Origin: Penium margaritaceum
Taxonomy: Eukaryota > Streptophyta > Zygnematophyceae > Desmidiales > Peniaceae
Direction: 5' to 3'
Length of the DNA stretch: 64,000 bases
Assembly: GCA_023375785.1 (NCBI GenBank)
Contig: SZWC01006806.1
Location: 46,029-110,028, forward strand
Position 1 is the stretch's first letter. Each line of letters begins with the position of its first letter. Below the pieces are notes generated by a model. That model had not been told where the DNA came from. It was given only the letters and a program-made list of their open reading frames with translations, and ran no database searches. A program made the translations under genes and the position numbers. This document shows positions 44,244-56,995 of the stretch, in pieces.

Positions 44244-44388
44244 TAAGTCGATGACGTGGGCGATGCTTGTATAAACGTGTCATCAACACTCTTTTTGTGC
44301 AGCTTGCACATTTTTCATTGTTGCAATAAGTAGACAAGTAGTTTAGTGGTCCAAGGACACTTGGTTCCTTTATTTCTTTCAATCATGA
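44244..44388. other. Small non-repetitive island inside satellite A
   Basis: About 145 bp without the 31-bp period. The array stops at GTGACCTAAG (44243) and resumes with AATGTGTCCTAAGCACC near 44391. It contains a perfect hairpin, CCAAG (44351-44355), GACA loop, CTTGG (44360-44364). On the minus strand one frame stays open for about 48 codons across nearly the whole island, with closely spaced cysteines (CNNEKCASC), but it has no start codon and is short enough to be chance. The preceding unit is damaged (AAAATTTTTAAAAA at 44211-44224). No target-site duplication can be separated from the repeat itself. Confidence 0.8.
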
Positions 44389-46990
44389 ACAATGTGTCCT
44401 AAGCACCATCAACAAAATGAAAGTGTGACCAAAGCAGCATTGAAATAACGATAATGTGACAACGGCACTATAGACACAGTGAATGATTGACCAATGCACC
44501 ATTGAAACAGTAACGATATGACCAAAGCACCATAGACACAGTAAACGTGTGACCCAGGCACCACTGAAACAGTGGTAATTTGACCTAAGCACCATCAACA
44601 GCGTGAAAGTGTGATCAAAGCACCATTGACAAAGTGATTATGTGAGCTATGCACCATAGGCAACGTGAAATTCTGCCCAACGCACCATGGAAGGAGTGAT
44701 AATGTGACCTAAGCATCATATACACGATGAAAGGGTGACCAAAGCACCATTGAAACAGTGATGATGTGACCAAAGGACCATTGAAACAGTTCGAATGTGA
44801 CATAAGCACCCTGCACACAATGGAAGCGTTAGCAAAGCACCATTGAAACAAAGAAGATGTGACCAATGCACCATACAGACAGTGAAACTGTGACCAAAGC
44901 ACCATTGAAACACTGATAGTGTGACCTAACAAACATAGACACACTAAATATGGGACCAAAGCACCATTAAACCTTTGATAATGTGACACAAGCAACATAA
45001 ACACACGATACGTGTGACCAAAGCATCATTGAAACGGTGATAATGTGACAAAAACACCATGGACAAAGAAAGAGTGTGACCAAACTACCACTAAAACAAA
45101 GACAATGTGACCAAAGCACCATAGACTAGGCACAGTGAAAGTGTCACCAAGGCACCATTGAAACAGAGGTTATGTGACCTTAGTACCATAGACAGTGTGA
45201 AATTGTGACCAAAACACCATTCAAACAGTCATTGTGTGTGACCAAATCACCATTGAAATGATAAAAATGTGAGCAAAGCACCATAGACAAAGTGAAAATG
45301 TAACCAAAGCACAATTAAAAATGTGACAATGTAACCAAAGAACCATAGACATTGTGAAGCTGTGACCAACGGACCATTGAAACAGTTGTAATGTTGCCCA
45401 AATACCATAGACAGAATGAAAGTGTGATAAAAGCACCATTGAACAGGGAGGATGTGACCAAAGCACCAATAACACATTAAAGGTGTGACAAAAGCACCAT
45501 GAAAGCAGTTCTAATATGACAAACGCACCATGGACACAGTGAAAGTGCGACCAAAACACCATTGAAATAGTGATAATGTGACCAAAGCACCACAGACATA
45601 GTAGAAGTGTGACCAAACTACCATTGCAACAATGATGATGTGACCTTGACACCATATACACAATAAGAGTGTGACCAAAGCACCATTGAAACAATTATAA
45701 TGTGAGCGTTGTACCATATCGAAAAATATAGTGTACCCAAAGCATCATTAAAACAGTGATATCGCACCAAAGAACTATGGACCCGGTGAAATTGCGACCA
45801 AAGGACAATTGAAACAGTGATAATGTCACCTTAGTACCATAAAATGAAAGTGTGATAAAAGCACCATTGAAGCAATGAGAATGTGATATAAGCACCAAAG
45901 ACACCGTGCTAGTGTGCTCAAATCACAAATAAAAAGTGATGGCGTGACCAAATTACCATAAACACATTGAAGGTGTCCCCAAAGCACCATTGAAACGGTA
46001 AAAATATGATCAAAGCACCATAGACACAATGAGAGTGTGACCAAAGCACAACTGAAACAGTTATAACGTGACCAAGGCACCATATACACGTTACAGTGTT
46101 ACCACAACACCATTCAAACAGTGATAATGTGACCTAAGCACCATGAACATAGTGGAAGTGGGACCAAAGCACCATTGAAACCATAATAATGTGATCCAAG
46201 CACCACATACATTGTGAAAATGTGACCAAAGTATAATTGAAACAATAATGATGTGACGAAAGCAACATAGACATAGTAAACATGTGACCAAAGTTCCATT
46301 TAAACAGTAATAATGTGACCAGAGCACCATAGGCATAGTGAAAGTGTGACCAAGTCAACATTGAAACTCTTGCAATGTGACAAATCACCATAGACCCAGT
46401 GAACATGTGACCAAAGCACCATTGAAATAGTGACAATGTGACATAAGCACCCCACAAACAATGAAAGTGTTACCAACGTACCATTAAGACAGCAATGCTG
46501 TGACGAACGCACCATAAGACAATGAAAGTGTGGGAAAAGCATCATTGAAACGGCGACAATGGGAGCAAAGTACTACATAAGCAGAGAAAGTGTGACTGAA
46601 GCACCATTGAAACAGTGATCGTGTGCCCTAAGCACCATATAAACAGTGAAAATGTGACCAAAGGACCATTAAAACAGTGACATTGTGGCACACGCACTAT
46701 AGACGCACTGAACGTGTGACCAAAGCACCATTGAAACATTGATCATGTGACCTAAGCACCAAAGGGACAGTCTAAGTGTGACCAAAGCACCATTGAAACA
46801 ATGCTTACATGAATAAAGCAACATACACACAGTGAAAGTGTGACAAAGGCACCATTAACACAGTGATAATGTGACAATAGAACCGTAGCTACGATGAACG
46901 TGTGACAAAACACCACTGAAACAATGATGACGTGATCTAAGTCTCATATACAGATACAACGTGTGACCAAAGCACCATTGAAACAGTGAT
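44389..46990 (+). repeat. Satellite A, block 4, ending at satellite B
   Basis: Ordinary alternating 31-bp units in the direct orientation. The last unit is a version 1 unit that reads CATTGAAACAGTGAT (46976-46990) and then passes straight into satellite B with no spacer. No genes. Confidence 0.95.
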
Positions 46991-47002
46991 TGTTTTGTGG
47001 TT

Positions 47003-47016
47003 GGTCAACGTTGACC
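47003..47016. repeat. 14-bp palindrome GGTCAACGTTGACC in type M1 of satellite B
   Basis: A perfect palindrome, repeated at the start of most M1 monomers (for example near 49102, 50247, 52908, 54627 and 56340). Type M5 keeps the inner 12 bases GTCAACGTTGAC. M3 has TTCAACGTTGAC, M2 usually has one mismatch (GTCAATGTTGAC), and M4 has lost it (GTCAAAGTTTAC). So it is periodic at the HOR level, not in every monomer. It contains TTGAC on both strands. A protein-binding box is possible; no binding protein can be named from the sequence. Confidence 0.75.
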
Positions 47017-47548
47017 ATCCATATTGAAATTATGTAGTCATGATCAGTGACATATGCCTAGTTTGGTTGTTTGGTGTGCATATTAGCCACAGAGTGGCAC
47101 TACGTATTGAAGTTATTTGTCATTTCTAGGCAAAACATAGGCTTCCAAAACCATTTTCTCTCCCTCTGACCATTTGTGACTCGTGTTATGAGTTGTCAAT
47201 GTTGACCACACGTAGTGGACTTATTTGGTCGAAGTCAGTGACGTATGCATCCTTTGGATGGTCACTGTGCACGCTAGCCATACCGTGCCACTGCTTGTTG
47301 ACGGTCTTTGTACTTCCTAGTTGATAACTAGTGTCCCCAATCCATTGTTTGCCCCTCTGACCATTTGTGACTGGGTTATGCGTTTTCAACGTTGACCACA
47401 TGAAGTGAAATTCTTTCGTCATGGTCAATGACATATGCATAATTTGGGTGGTCACTGTGCATTGAAGCCACATTGTGCCACTACATATTGAAGGTATTGG
47501 TACTTTCTATTAGATAACTAGTATTCACAAACCATTACCTTCCACCCT

Positions 47549-47931
47549 GACCATTTGTGACCCGTGTTGTGAGTTGTCAAAGTTTACCACACTTAGTGAC
47601 ATTATTTGGTCATGGTCAGTGACATATGCCTACTTTGGTTGGTCATCGTGCATGTTCCCCACACCGTACCACAACGTATTGAAGCCCCTTGTGCTTGCCA
47701 TGTAATACTTGGTGTTCCCAAACCATTGTTTTCCCCTCTGACCATTTGTGACCCGTGTTGTGAGTTGTCAAAGTTTACCACACTTAGTGACATTATTTGG
47801 TCATGGTCAGTGACATATGCCTACTTTGGTTGGTCATCGTGCATGTTCCCCACACCGTACCACAACGTATTGAAGCCCCTTGTGCTTGCCATGTGATACT
47901 TGTTGTTCCCAAACAATTGTTTCCCCCCTCT
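47549..47931 (+). repeat. Tandem duplication of monomer M4 in satellite B
   Basis: Two M4 monomers lie side by side (47549-47739 and 47740-47931). They share the private variants GACCCGTGTTGTGAG and GTGCATGTTCCCCAC, so they are a recent local duplication. This makes the first HOR block six monomers long. Confidence 0.85.
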
Positions 47932-49520
47932 GATCATTTGTGACTCGTATTATGAGTTGTCAACGTTGACCACACACAGCGGATTTACTTGGTCAAAGGC
48001 AGTACATATGCCTCTTTTGGTCGGTCATTGTACATGGAAGCCACACTGTGCTACTACTGAATGAAGGTGGTTGTACTTGGTAGTTGAGAACCGATATTCC
48101 CATAGCATTGTTTCCTGTCCTGACCGTTTGTGACTCGTGTCATGGTTGGTCAACATTGACCACCCATATTGAAATTATGTGGTCATGATCAGTGACATAT
48201 GCCGAGTTTGGTTGTTTGGTGTGCATATTAGCCACACCGTGCCACTACGTATTGAAGTTCTTTGTCCTTTCCAGTCAATACACATGCTTCCCAACCCATT
48301 TTCTCTCCCTCCCATCATTTGTGACTCGTGTTATGAGTTGTCAATGTTGACCACACGTAGTGGACTTCTTCGGTCGTAGTCAGTGACGTATGCATCCTTT
48401 AGTTGGTCACTGTGCACGCTAGCCATACCGTGCCACTGCTTGTTGAAGGTCTTTGTACTTCCTAGTTGATACCTAGTGTTCCCAACCCACTGTTTTCCCA
48501 TCGGACCATTTGTGACTCGTGTTATGCGTTTTCAACGTTGACCACATGAAGTGAAATTCTTTCGTCATGGTCTAGGACATATGCATACTTTGGGTGGTCA
48601 GTGTGCATTGAAGCCACATTGTGCCACTACATATTGAAGGTATTTGTACTTGCTAGTAGATAACTAGTATTCACAAACCATTACCTTCCACCCCGACCAT
48701 TTGTGACTCGTGTTGTGAGTTGTCAAAGTTTACCACACTTAGTGACATTATTTGGTCATGGTCAGTGACATATGCCTACTTTGGTTGGCCATCGTGCATG
48801 ATATCCACACCGTGCCACAACGTATTGAAGCCCCTTGTGCTTGCCATGTAATACTTGGTGTTCCCAAACCATTGTTTCCCCCTCTGATCATTTGTGACTC
48901 GTATTATGAGTTGTCAACATTGACCAGACACAGCGGATTTCTTTGGTCAAAGGCAGTACACATGCCTACTTTGGTCGGTCATTGTACATGGTAGCCACAC
49001 CGCGCTACTACTGAATGAAGGTCGTTGCACTTGGTAGTTGAGAACCGATATTCCCATAGCATTGTTTCTTGTCCTGACCGTTTCTGACTCGTGTTATTGT
49101 TGGTCAACGTTGACCACCCATATTGAAATTATGTGGTCATGATCAGTGACATATGCCTAGTCTCGTTGTTTGGTGTGCATATTAGCCACACAGTGCCAGT
49201 ACCTATTGAAGTTATTTGTCCTTTCTAGTCGATACATAGGCTTCCCAAACCATTGTCTCTCCCTCTGACCATTTGTGACTCGTGTTATTAGTTGTCAATG
49301 TTGACCACACGTAGTGGACTTATTCGGTCGAAGTCAGTGACGTGTGCATCCTTTGGTTGGTCACTGTGCACGCTAGCCATACCGTGCCACTACTTGTTGA
49401 AGGTCTTTGTACTCCCTAGCTGATAACTAGCGTTCCCAACCCATTGTTTTCCCCTTTGACCATTTGTGACTCGTGTTATGTGTTTTCAACGTTTACCACA
49501 TGAAGTGAAATTCTTTCGTC

Positions 49521-49902
49521 ATGGTCAGTAACATATGCATTCTTTGGGTGGTCACTGTCCCTTGAAGCCACATTGTGCCACTACATATTGAAGGTATTTG
49601 TACTTGCTAGTAGATAACTAGTATTCACAAACCATTACCTTCCACCCTGACCATTTGTGACTCGTGTTGTGAGTTGTCAAAGTTTACCACACTTAGTGAC
49701 ATTATTCGGTCATGGTCAGTAACATATGCATTCTTTGGGTGGTCACTGTCCCTTGAAGCCACATTGTGCCACTACATATTGAAGGTATTTGTACTTGCTA
49801 GTAGATAACTAGTATTCACAAACCATTACCTTCCACCCTGACCATTTGTGACTCGTGTTGTGAGTTGTCAAAGTTTACCACACTTAGTGACATTATTCGG
49901 TC
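49521..49902 (+). repeat. Identical 191-bp tandem duplication in satellite B
   Basis: 49521-49711 and 49712-49902 appear identical base for base and include the private variant CTGTCCCTTGAAGCC. The duplicated unit runs from the middle of M3 to the middle of M4, so it creates an M4/M3 hybrid monomer between a normal M3 and a normal M4. It is among the youngest events visible in this array. Confidence 0.9.
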
Positions 49903-51436
49903 ATGGTCAGTAACATATGCCTACTTTGGTTGGTCATCGTGCATGGTCTCCACACCGTGCCACAACGTATTGAAGCCCCTTGCGCTTGCCATGTGATACT
50001 TGGTGTTCCCAAACCATTGTTTCCCCCTATGATCATTTGTGACTCGTATTATGAGTTGTCAACGGTGACCACGCACAGCGGATTTCTTTGGTCAAAGGCA
50101 GTACATATGCCTACTTCGGTCGGTCATTGTACATGGTAGCCACACCGTGCTACTATTGAATGAAGGTCGTTGTACTTGGTAGTTGAGAACTGATATTCCC
50201 ATAGCATTGTTTCCTGTCCTGACCATTTGTGACTCGTGTTATGGTTGGTCAACGTTGACCACCCATATTCAAATTATGTGGTCATGATCAGTGACATATG
50301 CCTAGTTTGGTTGTTTGGTGTGCATAATAGCCACACCGTGCCACTACGTATTGAAGTTCTTTATCCTTTCTAGTCAATACATAGGCTTCCCAAACCATTT
50401 TCTCTCCCTCTGACCAAACGTGACTCGTGTTGTGAGTTGTCAGTGTTGACCACATGAAGTTAAATTTGTTGGTCATGGTTAGTGACATATGCATACTTTG
50501 GTTGGTCACTGTGCATTGAAGCCACATTGTGCCAATACATATTGAAGGTATTTGTACTTGGTAGTAGATAACTAGTATTCACAAACCATTACCTTCCACC
50601 CTGACCATTTGTGACTCGTGTTGTGAGTTGTCAAAGGTTACCGCACTTAGTGACATTACTTGGTCATGGTCAGTGACATATGCCTACTTTGGTTGGTCAT
50701 CGTGCATGGTCTCCACACCGTGCCACAACATATTGAACCCCCTTGTGCTTGCTATGTGATACTTGGTGTTCCCAAACCATTGTTTCCCCCTCGGACCATT
50801 TGTGACTCGTATTATGAGTTGTCAACGTTGACAACACAGAGCGGATTTATTTGGTAAAAGGCAGTACCTATGCCTAATTTGGTCGGTCATTGTGCATGGT
50901 AGCCAAACAGTGCTACTACTGACTGAAGGTTGGTGTACTTGGTAGTTGAGAACCGATATTCCCATAGCATTATTTCCTGTCCTGCCCGTTTGTGACTCGT
51001 GTTATGGCTGGTCAACGTTGACCACCCATATTGAAATTCTTTGGTCATGATCATTGACATATGCCTAGTTTGGTTGTTTAGTGTGCATATTAGCCACACT
51101 ATTCCACTACGTATTGAAGTTCTTTGTCCTTTCTAGTCAATGCATAGGCTTCCCAAACCATTGTATCTTCCTCTAACCATTTGTGACTCGTGTTATGAGT
51201 TGTCAATGTTGACTGCACATAGTGGACTTATTCGGTCGTAGTGAGTGACGTATGCATCCTTTGGCTGGTCACTGTGCATGCTAGCCATAGTGTGCCACTG
51301 CTTGTTGAAGGTCTTTGTACTTGTTAGTTGATAACTAGTGTCCCCAGTCCATTGTTTTCCCCTTTGACCATTTGTGACTTGTGTTATGCGTTTTCAACAT
51401 TGACCACATACGTTAAATTTGTTCGTCATGGTTAGT

Positions 51437-51810
51437 GACATATGCATACTTTGGTTGGTCACTGTGCATTGAGGCCACATTGTGCCATTACATATTGAAG
51501 GTATTTGTACTTGCTAGTAGATAACTAGTATTCACAAACCATTACCTTCCACCCTGACCATTTGTGACTCGTGTTGTGAGTTGTCAAAGTTTACCACACT
51601 TAGTGACATTACTTGGTCATGGNGACATATGCATACTTTGGTTGGTCACTGTGCATTGAAGCCACATTGTGCCACTACATATTGAAGGTATTTGTACTTG
51701 CTAGTAGATAACTAGTATTCACAAACCATTACCTTCCACCCTGACCATTTGTGACTCGTGTTGTGAGTTGTCAAAGTTTACCACACTTAGTGACATTATT
51801 TGGTCATGGT
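51437..51810 (+). repeat. Second M4/M3 hybrid monomer, containing an assembly gap
   Basis: The same kind of duplication as at 49.5-49.9 kb: M3 sequence from 51437 recurs at 51624 after an M4 start. The offset is 187 instead of 191. The N at 51623 stands where about five bases of GGTCATGG..GTGACAT are expected, so it marks an unresolved join. The hybrid monomer may be real, or the join may be an assembly choice between near-identical monomers. Confidence 0.75.
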
Positions 51811-54800
51811 CAGTGACATATGCCTACTTTGGTTGGTCATCGTGCATGGTCTCCACACCGTGCCACAACGTATTGAAGCCCCGTGTGCTTGCTATGTGAC
51901 ACGTGGTGTTCCCAAACCATTGTTTCCCCGTCTGACCATTTCTGACTTGTATTATGAGTTGTCAACGTGGACCACACACAGCTGATTTATTTGGTCAAAG
52001 GCAGTAAATATGCCTACTTTGGTCGGTCATGGTGCATGGTAGCCACACCGCGCTACTACTGACTGAAGGTCATGCAACTTGGTAGTTGAGAACCAATATT
52101 CTCATAGAATTGTTTCCTCCCTGACCGTTTGTGACTTGTGGTATGGGTGGTCAACGTTGACCACCCATATTGAAATTCTGGGGTCATGATCAGTGACATA
52201 TGCCTAGTTTGATTGTTTGGTGTGCATACTAGCCACACTCTGCCACTACGTATTAAAGTTCTTTGTCCTTTATAGCCAATACATAGGCTTCCCAATCCAT
52301 TGTTTTCCCCTCTGACCTTTGTGACTCGTATTATGCGTTTTCAACGTTGACCACGTGAAGTGAAATTTGTTCGTCATGGTTAGTGACATATGCATACTTT
52401 GGTTGGTCACTGTGCATTTAAGCCACATTGTGCAACTACATATTGAAGGTACTTGTACTTTCTAGTATCTAACTAGTATTCACACCATTACCTTCCACCC
52501 TCACCATTTCTGACTCGTGTTATGAGTTGTCAAAGTTTACCACAGTTAGTGACGTTACTTGGTCATGGTCAGTAACATATGCCTACTTTGGTTGGTCATC
52601 GTGCATGGTCTCCACACCGTCCCCCAACCTATTAAAGCCCCTTGTGCTTGCTATGTGATACTTGGTGTTCCCAAACCATTGTTTCCCTCTCTGACCATTT
52701 GTGACTCGTATTATGAGTTGTCAACGTTGACCATACACAGCGGATTTCTTTGGTCAAAGGCAGTAAATATGCCTATTTTGGTCGGTCGTTGTGCATGGTA
52801 GCCACACCGTGCTATACTGACAGAAGGTCATTGTACTTGGTAGTTGAGAACCGATACTCCCATAGCATTGTTTCCTCTCCCAACTGTTTGTGACTCGTGT
52901 TATGGTTGGTCAACGTTGACCACCCATATTGAAATTATGTGGTCATGATCAGTGACATATGCCTAGTTTGGTTGTTTGGTGTGCATATTAGCCACACCGT
53001 GCCACTACGTATTGAAGTTCTTTGTCCTTTCTGGTCAATACATAGGCTTCCCAAACCATTTTATCTCCCTCTGACCCTTTGTGACTCGTGTTATGAGTTG
53101 TCAACGTTGACCACACATAGTGGACTTATTCGGTCGTAGTAGGTGACGTATGCATCCTTAGGTTGGTCACTGTGCACGCTAGCCATGCTGTGCCACTGCT
53201 TGTTGAAGGTCTTTGTACTTCCTAGTTGATAACTAGTGTTCCCAACCCATTGTTTTCCCCTCTGACCATTTGTGACTCGTGTTATGTGTTTTCAATGTTG
53301 ACCACATGAAGTGAAATTCTTTCGTCATGGTCAGTGACATATGCATACTTTGGGTGATCACTGTGCATTGAAGCCACATTGTGCCACTACATATTGAAGG
53401 TATTTGTACTTGCTAGTAGATAACGAGTATTCACAAACAATTACATTCCACCCTGACCATTTGTGACTCGTGTTGTGAGTTGTCAAGGTTTACCACACTT
53501 AGTGACATTGTTTGGTCATGGTCAGTGACATATGCCTACTTTGGTTGGTCATCGTGCATGGTCCCCACACCGTGCCACAACGTATTGAAGCCCCTTGTGC
53601 TTGCTATGTGATACTTGGTGTTCCCAAACCATTGTTTCCCCCCCCCTGACCATTTGTGACTCGTATTATGAGTTGTCGATGTGGACCACACAAAGCGGAC
53701 TTCTTTGGTCAAAGGCAGTAAATATGCTTACTTTGGTCAGTCATTGTGCATGGTAGCCACACCGCGCTACTACTGACCGAAGTTCATTGTACTTGGAAGT
53801 TGAGAGCCGATATTCTCATAGCATTGTTTCCTCTCCTGACCGTTTGTGACTCGTGTTATGGTTGGTCAACGTTGTCCACCCATATTGATGTTCGCTGGTC
53901 ATGATCAGTGACATATGCCTAGTTTGATTGTTTGGTGTGCATATGAGCCACACCGTACCACTACGTATTGAAGTTCTTTGTCCTTTCTAGCCAATACATA
54001 GCATTCCCAATCCATTGTTTTCCCCTCTGACCATTTGTGACTTGTGTTATGCGTTTTCAATGTTGACCACATGAAGTGAAATTCGTTCGTCATGGTTAGT
54101 GACATATGCATACTTTGGTTGGTCACTGTGCATTGAAGCCACATTGTGCCACTACATATTGAAGGTATTTGTACTTGCTATTAGATAACTAGTATTCACA
54201 AACCATTACCTTCCACCCTGACCATTTGTGACTCGTGTTGTGAGTTGTCGATGTTTACCACACTTAGTGACATTATTTGGTCATGGTTAGTGACATATGC
54301 CTACTTTGGTTGGTCATTGTGCATGGTCTCCACACCGTGCCACAACGTATTGAAGCCCCTTGTGCTTGCTATGTGATACTTGGTGTTCCCAAACCATTGT
54401 TTCCCCCTCTGGCCATTTCTGACTCGTATTATGAGTTGTCAACGTTGACCACACACAGCGGATGTATTTGGTCAAAGGCAGTACAGATGCCTAGTTTGGT
54501 CGGTCATTGTACATGGTAGCCACACCGTGCTTCTACTGAATGAAGGTCGTTGTACTTGGTAGTTGAGAACCGATATTCCCATATCATTGCTTCCTGTCCT
54601 GACCGTTTGTGACTCGTGTTATGGTTGGTCAACGTTGACCACCCATATTGAAATTCTGTGGTCATGATCAGTGACATATGCCTAGTTTGGTTGTTTGGTG
54701 TTCATATTAGCCACACCGTGCCACAACGTATTGAAGTTCTTTATCCTTTCTAGTCAATATATAGGATTCCTAAACCATTGTCGCTCCCTCTGACCACTTG

Positions 54801-56752
54801 TGACTCGTTTTATGAGTTGTCAATGTTGACCACACATTGTGGACTTATTCGATCGTAGTCAGTGACATATGCATCCTTTGGTTGGTCAATGTGCACGCTA
54901 GCCATACCGTGCCACTGCTTGTTGAAGGTCTTTGTACTTCCTAGTTGATAACTAGTGTTCCCAATCCATTGTTTTCCCCTCTGACCATTTGTGAATCGTT
55001 TCATGCGTTTTCAACGTTGACCACATGAAGTGAAATTCTTTCGTCGTGTTCAGTGACATGCATACTTTGGTTAGTCACTGTGCATTGAAGCCACATTCTG
55101 CCACTGCATATTGAAGGTATTTGTACATGCTAGTAGATAACCAGTATTCACAAACCATTACCTTCCACCCTGACCATTAGTGACTCGTGTTGTGAGTTGT
55201 CAAAGTTTACCACACTTAGTGACATTATTTGGTCATGGTCAGTGACATATGCCTACTTTGGTTGGTCATCGTGCATGGTCCCAACACCGTGCCACAACGT
55301 ATTGAAGCCCCTTGTGCTTGCTATATGATACGTGGTGTTCCCAAACCACTGTTTCCCCCTCTGACCATTTGTGACTCGTATTATGAGTTGTCAACGTGGA
55401 CCACACACAACGGATTTCTTTGGTCAAAGGCAGTAAATATGCCTACATTGGTCTGTCATTGTGCATGGTAGCCACACTGCGCTACTACTGACTGAAGGTC
55501 ATTGTACCTGGTAGTTGAGAACCGATATCCTCATAGCATTGTTTCCTCTCCTGACCGTTTGTAACTCGTGTTATGGTTGGTCGACGTTGACAACCCATAT
55601 TGAAATTCTCTGGTTATGATCAGTGACATGCCTATTTTGATTGTTTGGTGTGCATATTAGCCACATCGTACCACTGCGTATTGAAGTTCTTTGTCCTTTC
55701 TAGCCAATACATAGGCTTCCCAATCCATTGTTTTCCCCTCTGACCATTTGTGACTCGTGTTAGGCGTTTTCAACATTGACCACATAAAGTGAAATTCTTT
55801 CGTCATGTTCAGAGACATATGCATAATCTGGTTGGTCATTGTGCATTGAAGCCACATTGTGCCACTACATATTGAAGGTATTTGTACTTGCTAGTAGATA
55901 ACTAGTATTCACAAACCATTGCCTTCCATCCTGATCATTTGTGACTCGTGTTGTGAGCTGTCAAAGTTTACCACACTTAGTGACATTACTTGGTCATGGT
56001 GAGTGACATACGCCTACTTTGGTTGGTCATTGTGCATGGTCTCCACACCGTGCCACAACGTATTGAAGCCCCTTGTGCTTGCTGTGTGATACTTGGTGTT
56101 CCCAAACCATTGTTTCCCCCTTTGACCATTTGTGACTCGTATTATGAGTTGTCAACGTGGACCACACACAGCGGATTTCTTTGGTCAAAGGCAGTAAATA
56201 TGCTTCCTTTGGTCGGTCATTGCGCATGGTAGCCACACCGCGCTACTACTGACTGAAGGTCATTGTACTTGGTAGTTGAGAACCGATATTCTCAGAGCAT
56301 TGTTTCCTCTCCTGGCCGTTTGTGACTCGTGTTATGGTTGGTCAACGTTGACCACCCATATTGAAATTCTCTGGTCATGATCAGTGACATATGCCTAGTT
56401 TGATTGTTTGGTGTGCATATTAGCCACACGGTGCCACTACGTATTGAAGTTCTTTGTCCTTTCTAGCCAAGACATAGGCTTCTTAGTCCATTGTTTTCCC
56501 CTCTGACCGTTTGTGACTCGTGTTGTGCGTTTTCAACGTTGACCACATGAAGTGAAATTTGTTCGCCATGGTTAGTGACATATGCATACTTTGGTTGGTC
56601 ACTGTGCATTGAAGCCACATTGTGCCACTACATATTGAAGGTATTTGTACTTGCTACTAGATAACTAGTAGTCACAACCCATTACCCTCCACCCTGACCA
56701 TTTGTGACTTGTGTTGTGAGTTGTGAAAGTTTACCACACTTGGTGACATTAC

Positions 56753-56995
56753 TTGGTCATGGTCAGTGACATATGCCTACTTTGGTTGGTCATCGTGCAT
56801 GGTCTCCACACCGTGCCACAACGTATTGAAGCCCCTTGTGCTTGCTATGTGATACTTGGTGTTCCCACAGCATTGTTTCCCCCTCTGACCATTGGTGACA
56901 CGTATTATGAGTTGTCAACGTTGACCACACACAGCGGATTTCTTTGGTCAAAGGCAGTCCATACGCCTACTTTGGTCGGTCATTGTGCATGGTAG
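56753..56995 (+). other. Recurring 80-codon open frame in monomers M4-M5 (probably not a gene)
   Basis: Representative of open frames that begin at the ATGGTCAGTGAC box of M4 and run into M5. Full 80-codon versions lie at 48752, 52559, 54277, 55229, 55990 and 56753; shorter ones at 49903, 50660 and 51800; and a 96-codon one at 47606. The predicted peptide begins MVMVSDICLLWL and has no domain I recognise. The copy near 53518 is broken by extra C bases in the CCCCCCCC run at about 53640. M1 monomers show a related frame (48179, 52939). Because all copies are repeat homologues, openness alone is weak evidence of coding. There is no promoter, splice site or polyadenylation signal to support it. 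Confidence 0.3.

Noticed and set aside
150-46739. Many 60-270-residue frames with WCFGHTFTVSMVLWSH-like peptides
   Set aside because: Frame shadows of the 31-bp satellite with a 31-residue period. They switch strand exactly where the array is inverted, and end in random stops.
1-46990. CRISPR-like array of regularly spaced repeats
   Set aside because: No unique spacers: the sequence between conserved boxes is itself repeated and alternates in two versions, and nothing prokaryotic is present.
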